Source of the DNA: Acinetobacter sp. UBA6641
GTDB taxonomy: Bacteria > Pseudomonadota > Gammaproteobacteria > Pseudomonadales > Moraxellaceae
NCBI GenBank assembly: GCA_002455755.1
Contig: DKLL01000076.1
Location: 2,749 to 11,208, forward strand
Length of the DNA stretch: 8,460 bases
Reading direction: 5' to 3'
Made by a program: the position numbers and the translations under genes. Below, one piece after another: positions 1-6,659 of this stretch (position 1 is its first letter; each line of letters opens with the position of its first letter). Below the pieces are notes generated by a model that saw only the letters and a list, made by a program, of their open reading frames with translations, did not search any database and was not told the origin of the DNA.

Positions 1-599
1 AGGTGATTTGGTCTATGCTCTTAAATCAAAAAAGTCACCAATCTCGCGTCGTTACCCGCCTCTGAAATGCCGTAATTTTTAGCTAAAGTGCGTTCTTACC
101 CAAGTGATGCTCAAACACAACATGTCATTATGCTGATCATGCTGATGGGTGTACGCGTAAGTGAGTTGCTTCAAGCGATATGGGAGGAGTTTGATCTAGA
201 AGGAAGCAAATGAGATATTCCGGAAGAGCGGATGAAGAATTGTCTTCCACATTGTGTACCGTTGACTGACATGATGATTGCTGAGTTACAGGCATTAAGG
301 CTTACCCATAATCAGAAACTACTTTTCCCACATCACCTAAATAATAAAGAATCTATGCGCAGTGAATCGATTTTGGCTGTGATTAAGCGTTCAGGTTGTG
401 CTAGTCGTATGACATACATGATTTTAGATTACTATTCAGTACAGTCGTAAACGAATCGAATCTGTTTAATCCAGATGCCATTGAGTGACAGTTGGCACAC
501 CTACCGCAAAACAGAATTCGTGTTGCATACAACAGAGCTCAGTATTTGGATGAACGAGTGAAAATAATGGGGTGGTATGAGGAGCAGGTGAAAAGATGA
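1..599 (+). pseudogene. Decayed P4-type tyrosine recombinase (phage integrase), 3' part
   Basis: This is the catalytic half of a tyrosine integrase, read by joining three frames. The first frame (from about 2 to 77) ends in RRYPPLK. The second (about 79-414) contains GVRVSELLQAIWEEFDLE, with the first catalytic Arg in GVRVSE, then ERMKN..PHCVPLT and LLFPH, typical of P4-like integrases. The third (about 414-599) contains HDFR (the H-x-x-R box, His at 417-419), QLAH, and RVAYNRAQ with the nucleophilic Tyr at 528-530, ending in WYEEQVKR and TGA at 597-599. Lesions are a frameshift near 75-80, an in-frame TGA at 211-213, a frameshift near 412-417 that looks like a one-base loss, and a TGA at 486-488 where the family usually has Arg before QLAH. 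The 5' part lies outside the window. The gene cannot make a working enzyme, and it marks block 1 as a remnant of an integrated element. Confidence 0.9.
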
Positions 600-625
600 C
601 TGTGCTAATACGTTATAAAATGGAT

Positions 626-656
626 ATAGAGATTGTTTCAGTCTAACGATCTCTAT
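626..656. terminator. Hairpin between integrase remnant and the 670-1554 gene
   Basis: Arms ATAGAGATTGTT (626-637) and AACGATCTCTAT (645-656) form a 12-bp stem with one G-U wobble and a 7-nt loop. It lies between two convergent genes, so it could stop transcription from either side. Neither flank has a long T tract; the minus-strand exit has only TTTT within 8 nt. The terminator role is inferred from position and stem strength. Confidence 0.5.
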
Positions 657-669
657 GAATGACATATAT

Positions 670-1554
670 TTAATACTTAGTTTTACCCTTTTCATCTAAG
701 TTTATGGCTTCATACTCTTTTATGATCAATTCTTGCAGAACTTCATTTTTACTAAGATTTTTTATTTCAGCTAATTTTTCCAATTGTGCCTGAGTGCTTT
801 TAGTGAGTGGGATATGATAGGGCTTTTTAGCTTTTCCAGAATCTCTGAACTTCTTTTGACTCCAAGTTTTTTTCATGCGCTCCATAAATAAAATTTTATC
901 GGAGGGATTTCCATATGACATATAATCAAAAGAAGCTTGAATAGCATATAATAAATCATTGTTTTCTATTGGAGTAAAAAAGACATTTATTCGTTTGTTG
1001 AATTTCCCTAAATAGCCCCATGCCCAATTTAATTGTGTTGTATTATTATGGTCTAACCATTTTAAAATTACATCATTGGTTCGAATTTGTGCCCAAATAT
1101 TCTTTTGATTATTTATGAAATTTATTTTTGTGTTTAAATCGAATTTTTGAGCATCAAAATTTGTAATAAAATCTTGGTATAGATTTGGGAAAATACCTAT
1201 TGGAAAATTAAAATGAAAAGTATTTATAAAAGCATGAATAATGTGAATTATTAGCCTTTTATCATTTTTATCAATCCAATTAAAATAATTATAATCAATT
1301 AATAAATTACTATTATTCTGAATTATTTGATTAATTATAATTTCCTTATTTTGTATGCTGTTTAAATAGGTGACTAAAATATTTATTTTTTGATCTAAAG
1401 GAGTTGTATTTAACAATTGGTAGTGAACCCATCCAATTTGACAGCAATAATTCCAAGCACACTGAATTTCTCGAAAACTAAAATTTTCAAATTCTTTTGG
1501 CGTGTTGGTTGGAAAAATTTGAGGTGTGCTAGATTGCATTTTAAAGCTTATCAC
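670..1554 (-). CDS. AT-rich accessory protein with MatP-like C-terminal ribbon-helix-helix region
   Basis: The 294-aa protein is rich in Asn, Ile and Lys, from DNA visibly poorer in G+C than its neighbours, which suggests transfer. I do not recognise a named family. The last third resembles MatP, the Ter macrodomain organiser, as I recall its sequence. A WAWGYL segment (177-182) matches WKWKYL of MatP. A basic helix RMKKTWSQKKFRD (226-238) matches the basic stretch before the MatP ribbon-helix-helix. Residues 244-282 (PYHIPL, then two helices ending LQELIIKEYE) have the strand-helix-helix pattern of that fold. A second, weaker CAWNY segment (32-36) hints at a duplicated N-terminal domain. DNA binding is therefore inferred. 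The longest frame starts at GTG 1554 with no Shine-Dalgarno; ATG 1539 (Met6) is equally possible and also lacks one. It is transcribed towards the integrase remnant and divergently from the rep-like pair. Confidence 0.75.
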   Translation of the reverse strand: MISFKMQSSTPQIFPTNTPKEFENFSFREIQCAWNYCCQIGWVHYQLLNTTPLDQKINILVTYLNSIQNKEIIINQIIQNNSNLLIDYNYFNWIDKNDKRLIIHIIHAFINTFHFNFPIGIFPNLYQDFITNFDAQKFDLNTKINFINNQKNIWAQIRTNDVILKWLDHNNTTQLNWAWGYLGKFNKRINVFFTPIENNDLLYAIQASFDYMSYGNPSDKILFMERMKKTWSQKKFRDSGKAKKPYHIPLTKSTQAQLEKLAEIKNLSKNEVLQELIIKEYEAINLDEKGKTKY

Positions 1555-1740
1555 TATGTAGAATTATATATAAATTATTAATTATTCTTTTATAAATTTC
1601 TAGTGGAATTTTAGTAAATTTTTAATAGATTTTTAGTGATATAAATATGGTATTTTATGTAGATATAGGCCCTTTTTTGCCAAAAATAACCCTCTATCAT
1701 GCTCAGAATAGTAAAAATCAATGGGGCAAACATCAGTTTT

Positions 1741-1863
1741 CCAAAAATTAAGTCAACTCGACTTTTTAGCCTATGCCCCTAAAAATTAGGTCAATGGAAA
1801 ATTGTGGTCCAAAAGTTGTTACTTAAAATCAACTTTAGCTTGTCCATATTGACTTAGTTTTGG
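1741..1863. repeat. Iteron-like motif, two direct copies and one inverted copy
   Basis: CCAAAAATTAAGTCAA (1741-1756) recurs as CCTAAAAATTAGGTCAA (1778-1794) and, inverted, as TTGACTTAGTTTTGG (1849-1863). The first copy opens an inverted repeat, AAGTC-AACTC-GACTT (1750-1764). The second contains its own dyad, CCTAA-AAA-TTAGG (1778-1790). Copies are imperfect and spacing is irregular (37 bp between the direct pair), so these are not classic plasmid iterons. They may be binding sites for the Rep-like protein downstream or for the ribbon-helix-helix protein upstream. Confidence 0.5.
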
Positions 1864-1892
1864 CTACTGAAATGTTGGATTGTGATGGGTAT

Positions 1893-1923
1893 TTAACGGG
1901 ACGTAGATGTCTGGATTAACGGG
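1893..1923. repeat. Direct repeat pair TTAACGGG, 23 bp apart
   Basis: TTAACGGG occurs at 1893-1900 and 1916-1923. The 23-bp repeat distance is close to two helical turns, so a dimeric protein could contact both on one face of the DNA. It lies just upstream of the promoter-like sequence at 1955. It could be an operator, but an 8-mer pair may also arise by chance. Confidence 0.3.
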
Positions 1924-1954
1924 TTATTAATATTATTAATTTACTTATAATATC

Positions 1955-1983
1955 TTGACTCATATATATAAGCCATATTTTAA
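1955..1983 (+). promoter_or_regulatory. Candidate sigma-70 promoter for the rep-like genes
   Basis: TTGACT (1955-1960) is a good -35 box. The -10 is poor: TTTTAA (1978-1983) at 17-bp spacing or TATTTT (1976-1981) at 15 bp. Transcription would begin near 1990, giving a leader of about 65 nt. The leader ends with a mini reading frame, ATG ATG AGT ATC ACA CTA TGA (2037-2057), whose stop overlaps the ATG at 2054. Confidence 0.4.
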
Positions 1984-2053
1984 AAATTATTAGTAGTTAT
2001 TAATTTTTTACAGAAAAGTAAGTGATATGTCCTAACATGATGAGTATCACACT

Positions 2054-2995
2054 ATGAATTTGACGACACCGATCTGGAATGAATCCAGTGTTTGTACTGC
2101 AATTGAAGATTTTGTTTATGACATCTGTTTTGAACAGATGGATGAGCATTATTTTAAACAAGCGCTCAGTACATTATATGACGCTTTTCAATATTTCTAT
2201 TCAGCAAAGCTTCACTACACTCAATCCATTCAATATTTTATTCAATGTAAGTACTGGATCGATTATTTTCTCAATGGTCAATCTGCATCGCAAATTTTAA
2301 ATTTTGATATACAGCAAGTTCAAAGCCTATGCTGTGTACTTAGCCAATATAAAAATGATTATTGGAATGAGTATACTCGTTTCATGCAGCAAGAATATCA
2401 GAATCGAATTTCATTGCATCAGTATCTAACTAAGCTAACAACACATTACTCAGAACTGTTATTTGTACGTGTTGATTTAGGCTATCTCAAAGAGCAACAG
2501 GTCTATATCGGTATTGAAGATGTTCAACAGCATATGAATATTCTAACGAATCGAATAGCTAATCAAGATGGATGTTTCTTGGGTTTACAGGGTTATGCTT
2601 GGGCATTAGAGCAGGGTGCAGACAAAGGCTATCATTGCCATTTATTGCTGATCTATGATCCATCCAAACGTCAGAATGACTGGTATCTCGCTGATCAAGT
2701 TGGGCAATTATGGCAAAGCATTACAGGTAATATGGGCTGGCACTTTAATTGTAATACTACTGATCATAAGCAGAAGTTTATGCGGAATGATCGCTTAGGG
2801 GTAGGGCCTATTCGATGCAGTCATCCAGAGGAAGTGAGTAATGCACTGAATACTGCCATGTATCTGGTCAATCCTGAAAAGTATGTACAGCATTTACGAG
2901 CGAAGATACCGTATATGCGTAGTTTTGGTACAGGTCAATTTGAAGTGAATTGGCGTAGAGGTGTAGCACAAACCTTACAGCAATGTGGATTCTAG
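2054..2995 (+). CDS. YagK/YfjJ-domain (inovirus Gp2 family) protein, probable HUH replication endonuclease
   Basis: This 313-aa protein carries, from about residue 135 to the end, the domain known from the E. coli prophage proteins YfjJ and YagK and called inovirus Gp2. The core is GYAWALEQGADKGYHCHLLL (180-199). It ends in H194-C195-H196, the H-hydrophobic-H metal-binding motif of HUH single-strand endonucleases that start rolling-circle replication. RVDLGY (139-144) forms an upstream strand. GQLWQSIT (217-224) and MYLVNPEKYVQHL (269-281) follow, with Y270 and Y277 as candidate DNA-linking tyrosines. The N-terminal 130 residues are aromatic-rich and helical and resemble the start of the next gene's product. 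The ATG at 2054 has only a weak GAG 9 nt upstream and overlaps the stop of a six-codon mini frame, so translational coupling is possible. Nicking activity is inferred from family and motif. Confidence 0.88.
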   Translation: MNLTTPIWNESSVCTAIEDFVYDICFEQMDEHYFKQALSTLYDAFQYFYSAKLHYTQSIQYFIQCKYWIDYFLNGQSASQILNFDIQQVQSLCCVLSQYKNDYWNEYTRFMQQEYQNRISLHQYLTKLTTHYSELLFVRVDLGYLKEQQVYIGIEDVQQHMNILTNRIANQDGCFLGLQGYAWALEQGADKGYHCHLLLIYDPSKRQNDWYLADQVGQLWQSITGNMGWHFNCNTTDHKQKFMRNDRLGVGPIRCSHPEEVSNALNTAMYLVNPEKYVQHLRAKIPYMRSFGTGQFEVNWRRGVAQTLQQCGF

Positions 2996-3024
2996 GTTAG
3001 ATTACCATTAAAAAGTTACGGCAC

Positions 3025-3054
3025 TCCTAAGTCTATGAAATAAATAACTTAGGA
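3025..3054 (+). promoter_or_regulatory. Hairpin masking the ribosome binding site of the second rep-like gene
   Basis: TCCTAAGT (3025-3032) and ACTTAGGA (3047-3054) are perfect 8-bp complements around a 14-nt loop. The 3' arm contains AGGA (3051-3054), the only Shine-Dalgarno candidate for the ATG at 3066, so folding would hide it. The hairpin begins 30 nt after the upstream stop, and no T tract follows it, so control of translation fits better than termination. It could also be a protein-binding dyad in DNA. Confidence 0.5.
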
Positions 3055-3065
3055 TGTGTTTTACC

Positions 3066-3932
3066 ATGACGACTTACAACGAATCTCACACGTTTTGTGA
3101 AATTGAAAACTTTATTCAAGCAATTTTAGCCAATCAAATCAGTGTTGAACAATTCAAACAGCAGATCATTCCCTTGATTAAAAAATCCAGACGATTCTTT
3201 GTAGATGGGAATAATTACATCGCTACCATTATTGTGTTTAAGTTACTTGAGCAGATCATCTTTAAAGCCAATGCGTTTAGGTTTTATGACAATATTCAAG
3301 ACTTACCTGATCATGTGGTGGAAGGTTTTATAAAATATGTACAAGATCAAGCTGGGTTGATTGAAGCGGATTATCAAGACGATCAGAAGCAGCATAAGGC
3401 ACAGCTTAAAAAGACTGAACGTTTCTTATTGGAATGCATGCAGCAACAGGATCAATTGACAATCTTCCCGATTTGCTTGGGTATTCGTCCAGAAGCTTTA
3501 TCTGTGATTCGCTTATATGATCTTGATCTCTACCTGAGTACTTTCCTGAAGCTCATTAGATCAAGAGACCTGGCTTTATTTCGCTCTATCCATTCCGTGA
3601 TTTGGCAGGTTAAGCATGATCCCGAGCAGGGCTATTATATCCAGCTGTTTTGTATCTATGCTGGACAGGCACAAACCACAACTCTAACTGATCATGCGCG
3701 TAGAATTGGTGAACAATGGTTGGATGTAACCAATGATTATGGTGCAGTACATTTTGAAGAAAATGATCTGAAAGGGGGATCGGTGAATTGTCATGATGAC
3801 AAGCAGATTCAAAGTGCTTTGCAACTTGTAAAAACCCGTTTAAACAGCCATGCCAAAGACCATTATTTAAGAGTGATGCGGCATCGTCGCAAAACCTTTG
3901 ATTGTGAACGTATAGGTCTGAGTTTGGTTTAA
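3066..3932 (+). CDS. Degenerate YagK/YfjJ-type paralogue lacking the HUH motif
   Basis: This 288-aa protein is a diverged copy of the gene just upstream. Both begin with an NES..C..IE(D/N)F segment, and the C-terminal halves align through LYDLDLYL, WQVKHDPEQGYY, the GEQWLDVT segment (matching GQLWQSIT) and a final basic segment. Where the first protein has GYHCHLL, this one has GYYIQLF (residues 189-195), so both metal-binding histidines are gone. Of the two candidate tyrosines only the second keeps a counterpart, Y267 in HYLRVMRH. It is therefore unlikely to nick DNA and may instead regulate or assemble with the active copy. An in-frame ATG at 3054 would add four residues, but it has AGG directly abutting it and no usable ribosome binding site. 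ATG 3066 has AGGA 11 nt upstream and fits the paralogue's start. The frame is intact, which argues it is kept by selection. Confidence 0.8.
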   Translation: MTTYNESHTFCEIENFIQAILANQISVEQFKQQIIPLIKKSRRFFVDGNNYIATIIVFKLLEQIIFKANAFRFYDNIQDLPDHVVEGFIKYVQDQAGLIEADYQDDQKQHKAQLKKTERFLLECMQQQDQLTIFPICLGIRPEALSVIRLYDLDLYLSTFLKLIRSRDLALFRSIHSVIWQVKHDPEQGYYIQLFCIYAGQAQTTTLTDHARRIGEQWLDVTNDYGAVHFEENDLKGGSVNCHDDKQIQSALQLVKTRLNSHAKDHYLRVMRHRRKTFDCERIGLSLV

Positions 3933-3973
3933 AGCCAAGTGGTGCATTGTTTTGGTAATTGCTGATGAATGAC

Positions 3974-4003
3974 ATAAAGGAATAAATACTATTATTCCTT
4001 TAT
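3974..4003. terminator. Terminator-like hairpin between the rep-like pair and chrA
   Basis: ATAAAGGAATAA (3974-3985) and TTATTCCTTTAT (3992-4003) form a perfect 12-bp stem with a 6-nt loop. It sits between convergent genes (stop at 3932 on plus, stop at 4092 on minus). The plus-strand exit, ATGTTTTCTATATTT, is T-rich; the minus-strand exit is not. It most likely ends the rep-like transcript. The remaining 4004-4091 holds no gene. Confidence 0.6.
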
Positions 4004-4091
4004 ATGTTTTCTATATTTAGAAAAAGTAATTCCCCCAGTAATCTAGACTTAGTTGGCATCACCCCCCAAGTTAATACTCTAACTAATTAAA

Positions 4092-5450
4092 TCATGTAGT
4101 AGTAAAGTTAAAGCAAATTAAACCGATTAATGCTGAACCTGCAAGGACATACATCACTTTAAGTTCAAAATAGAACAGGCCAATTAGAGCAGCAAATGCA
4201 ATGAATGCAGCAACAAGATCAAAAGAACCGCTAAATCCTGTTGGCCAGAGTACGTGATAACCAAAAAATAACGCAAGATTGAGAATCACGCCAACAACCG
4301 CTGCTGTAATGGCAGTTAGTGGTGCCGTAAATTTTAGCTCATTATGCGTTGACTCAATAATCGGTGCACCAGCTAGAATAAAGATAAATGAAAACAGAAA
4401 GGTGAACCAAGTGACGATTGTCGCTCCAATTGCTCCTGCCAAGAATAGATGCTCTGAACCTAATAATGCATGATTGAATGCGCCCAAAAAGCCAACGAAA
4501 GCAACCACCATAATCAACGGGCCAGGTGTGCTTTCGCCTAGTGCTAAACCATCAATCATTTGAGTTGGACTCAACCAACCGTAATAGTTGACAGCCCCTT
4601 GATAAACATAAGGTAATACAGCATAAGCACCCCCAAAAGTGAGCAGTGCAGCTTTAGTAAAGAACCAAGCCATTTGAGTATAGGCGTGATCCCACCCAAG
4701 CATTAAGCTTAGACTCAGGATCGGGAGAAACCACAGGAGACCACCAATTAGAACAATACGGCCCAATCGTTTCCAGCTAAAGATTGCATGCTCGGGCGTA
4801 GATGTATCATCATCAATTAAAGCCTGCCCATAATCTTTTTTACTCTGTTGATGGGTATTTCCGCTAGAAAATAGGGTGGGATACTTTTTACTCGTCAGAT
4901 ATCCAATGATCGCAGCAGAGAAAACGATTAAAGGGAAAGGTAAATTGAGGAAAAAAATAGCCATAAAGGAAAGAGCTGCAATCAGCCATAAGAATTTATT
5001 CTTGAGTGATCGACTTCCAATTCGATGTGTTGCATGAAAAACAATCGCAACAACGGCAGGTTTAATCCCGTAAAACACTCCAGCGATGATGGGGACATCA
5101 CCAAATTTGACATAGACCCATGAAAGACCAATTAAAATAAAGAGCGATGGTAGTACAAAAAGAATGCCTGCAACTAAACCTCCAGCGGTTCTATGCATTA
5201 ACCAACCGATATAAGTTGCTAATTGTTGCGCTTCTGGCCCTGGCAAGAGCATGCAATAGTTCAGTGCATGCAAAAAACGTTTCTCTGAAATCCAACGCTT
5301 TTGTTCAACCAGTTCTTGATGCATGACAGCGATTTGACCTGCGGGACCACCAAAACTAATAAACCCTAATTTAAGCCAAAACAGAAAGGCTTGCCAAAAT
5401 GAAACAGCTTGTATTTCTGCTTCTGGGGATGTAATCCGTTCTTGTTCCAT
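4092..5450 (-). CDS. chrA: Chromate efflux transporter ChrA
   Basis: The 452-aa protein is a full-length two-domain member of the CHR family, inner-membrane proteins that expel chromate and lower its level in the cytoplasm. Each half carries the family's signatures. The N-terminal half has LGFISFGGPAGQIA (28-41) and LLPGPEAQQLATYIG (68-82). The C-terminal half has LLTFGGAYAVLPYV (269-282) and GESTPGPLIM (305-314). Many hydrophobic segments follow in both halves, separated by a polar cytoplasmic-type linker (about 187-225). It starts 2 nt after the chrB stop, and AGAGAA at the end of chrB serves as ribosome binding site, so the two genes form one operon and are probably translationally coupled. 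The length is near the usual size for long-chain ChrA, and no damage is visible. Expression probably depends on the ChrB product upstream. Confidence 0.96.
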   Translation of the reverse strand: MEQERITSPEAEIQAVSFWQAFLFWLKLGFISFGGPAGQIAVMHQELVEQKRWISEKRFLHALNYCMLLPGPEAQQLATYIGWLMHRTAGGLVAGILFVLPSLFILIGLSWVYVKFGDVPIIAGVFYGIKPAVVAIVFHATHRIGSRSLKNKFLWLIAALSFMAIFFLNLPFPLIVFSAAIIGYLTSKKYPTLFSSGNTHQQSKKDYGQALIDDDTSTPEHAIFSWKRLGRIVLIGGLLWFLPILSLSLMLGWDHAYTQMAWFFTKAALLTFGGAYAVLPYVYQGAVNYYGWLSPTQMIDGLALGESTPGPLIMVVAFVGFLGAFNHALLGSEHLFLAGAIGATIVTWFTFLFSFIFILAGAPIIESTHNELKFTAPLTAITAAVVGVILNLALFFGYHVLWPTGFSGSFDLVAAFIAFAALIGLFYFELKVMYVLAGSALIGLICFNFTTT

Positions 5451-5452
5451 GA

Positions 5453-6373
5453 TTATTCTCTGGATAGGTTGGCATAGAGGCCATCAAAAATATGATTGGA
5501 TAATTCAAATAATTGTTCATCATTGCTTATTTGGCTTCGAAGACCTTGCATGACTTTTTCAATCCCTATTGCTTCTGGTGGTTCAATCCCGCCGACATCA
5601 AGGTAATGCACAATTTCAGCGATTTTTTTTAGTGCTGGTATTTCTAAACTAAAGCTATGTAAAAGAACTTCAAAGGTGACCCAATGGTTCACATGGCTGA
5701 ACCTTGCGCCATCAAAATCGAAACCTAATGCTTCTTTAGGGCAATCCGTGGGAGTTTCTAACCAAATAAATGTAGGTGTGGAATCAATAAAAGTCTTAAT
5801 TAGCCATGCTGAGGCTAGGCGATCAATCCAAGGTCTTTTTCGAGTTGCCCAAATTTGGTTTTGATAATTTGTTTTGTCTAAAAGTTGAATATGAGTTTGT
5901 ATTGCTTTGGGTTCATTGACTTCACCAAGACGTGCAATAGAGAGCTCTAATAGTGAAAGTTCATTGAGAACCTGTACTTGAGTTTCATCAGGGTAATAGT
6001 CAATTTTTACAATTGCATCGATACTTTTTCGGAGTTTACGAACTTGCTTGGGTAGCTCTTTCTTTTCAGCTTGAGTCAGGCTATCTCGCAATGCTGTAAG
6101 TTGTTGATAAAGAGCATCGTATTCTTCTTTTCGATTGAAAATAGAAGCAAGCTCAAGATTTGATGGTGCCTCTGTATGAAATATATAAGCCGTTCCTTGT
6201 TCTGAAATGACATCATTAGCAATCGGTACAAACTTCTCGCTATGAGAGATTGGGAGTAGATATACACCATCTCTAAGAGTTGCCGCCCCACTTGCTTTAA
6301 GACAGCGCCATACCCTCATACGTGTAGTTGTGTTTTGCGTTGGAAGTGAAGAAATGAGTAAAGAAATATTCAT
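5453..6373 (-). CDS. chrB: Chromate resistance regulator ChrB
   Basis: The 306-aa protein has the two ChrB regions in order. The N-terminal domain includes TRMRVWRCLKASGAATLRDG (17-36) and GVYLLP (36-41), resembling a winged-helix DNA-binding fold. It is followed by a charged helical stretch (80-125). The C-terminal ChrB domain has WATRKRPWIDRLASAWLI (175-192), LGFDFDGARFSH (216-227) and VHYLDVGG (255-262). In studied chr operons ChrB is needed for chromate-inducible expression of chrA and is thought to sense chromate. Here it leads the operon, as usual. The ATG at 6373 has only a weak GAG upstream. A 20-bp dyad lies 8-27 nt ahead of the start and may be its own binding site. A role in chromate sensing is known for the family; the operator link is inferred. 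Confidence 0.93.
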   Translation of the reverse strand: MNISLLISSLPTQNTTTRMRVWRCLKASGAATLRDGVYLLPISHSEKFVPIANDVISEQGTAYIFHTEAPSNLELASIFNRKEEYDALYQQLTALRDSLTQAEKKELPKQVRKLRKSIDAIVKIDYYPDETQVQVLNELSLLELSIARLGEVNEPKAIQTHIQLLDKTNYQNQIWATRKRPWIDRLASAWLIKTFIDSTPTFIWLETPTDCPKEALGFDFDGARFSHVNHWVTFEVLLHSFSLEIPALKKIAEIVHYLDVGGIEPPEAIGIEKVMQGLRSQISNDEQLFELSNHIFDGLYANLSRE

Positions 6374-6380
6374 GTTATAT

Positions 6381-6400
6381 ACTCAACATATTTGTTAAGT
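6381..6400. promoter_or_regulatory. 20-bp dyad upstream of chrB, candidate operator
   Basis: ACTCAACATATTTGTTAAGT is an almost perfect dyad. Arms ACTCAACA and TGTTAAGT pair at seven of eight positions around the AT-only centre TATT. It lies 8 to 27 nt upstream of the chrB ATG, where a repressor would block RNA polymerase or elongation. ChrB is the natural candidate to bind it, but the sequence has not been matched to any known ChrB site. Confidence 0.55.
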
Positions 6401-6411
6401 AAACTACTCTT

Positions 6412-6460
6412 ATTTTCTTAGGGTTTAAATACGAATAAATGATTTCTTTAATAAGAAAAT
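6412..6460. repeat. 9-bp inverted repeat in the chrB upstream region
   Basis: ATTTTCTTA (6412-6420) and TAAGAAAAT (6452-6460) are perfect complements 31 nt apart, extended by one G-T pair. The 286-bp space between chrB and the 167-aa lipoprotein gene holds this, the operator-like dyad and the hairpin at 6589, but no gene. It may be a second regulatory site. The AT-rich content makes chance likely enough to keep confidence low. Confidence 0.3.
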
Positions 6461-6588
6461 GCTAAAAGATTCTTATGTAATTGTCAGATTTGATTTTATT
6501 TTTCATAGCTGATTATAAATAGCAGCTATTTGGAAAAACTAAAGCTAGATGAAATCAATATTCAGTTATGCAATTCTATGCTTAATCT

Positions 6589-6617
6589 TCTAAGGGAATA
6601 ACTTTTATTCCCTTAGA
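6589..6617. terminator. Strong hairpin after the small exported-protein cluster
   Basis: TCTAAGGGAATAA (6589-6601) and TTATTCCCTTAGA (6605-6617) form a perfect 13-bp stem with a 3-nt loop. It lies 43 nt beyond the stop of the 167-aa lipoprotein gene on the minus strand. There is no T tract on the minus exit, although a TTTTTTT run stands on the plus strand at about 6639-6646. Its core, AAGGGAATAA, closely matches the hairpin at 3974-4003. A terminator role is the simplest reading. Confidence 0.6.
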
Positions 6618-6659
6618 TCTTAGATGATGAACAGAAATTTTTTTCATCGTTATCTATAA

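Larger units (their letters stand above)
1555..2053. other. Gene-free region with repeats ahead of the rep-like genes
   Basis: About 500 bases separate the divergent 670-1554 gene and the rep-like gene at 2054, with no convincing reading frame on either strand. The region is AT-rich at both ends. It holds a set of related 15-17 bp motifs with inverted repeats (1741-1863), a pair of TTAACGGG direct repeats (1893-1923) and a promoter-like sequence (1955-1983). It must contain the promoters of both flanking genes. Its place upstream of a probable HUH replication protein makes it the obvious candidate for a replication origin, but that is inference. Confidence 0.5.

Noticed and set aside
1..700. 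tRNA gene or tRNA fragment as attachment site beside the integrase
   Set aside because: No cloverleaf or CCA-type 3' end was found in this stretch; the hairpin at 626-656 lacks tRNA features.
1555..2053. Possible dif-like (XerC/XerD) site in the gene-free region, as expected for inovirus elements or Acinetobacter plasmid modules
   Set aside because: I found no sequence resembling the known dif arms here or around 3933-4091.
3610..3975. 121-aa minus-strand frame opposite the second rep-like gene
   Set aside because: It is His- and Asn-rich without a recognisable domain and lies almost wholly opposite a gene with clear homology to its neighbour, so it is a shadow.
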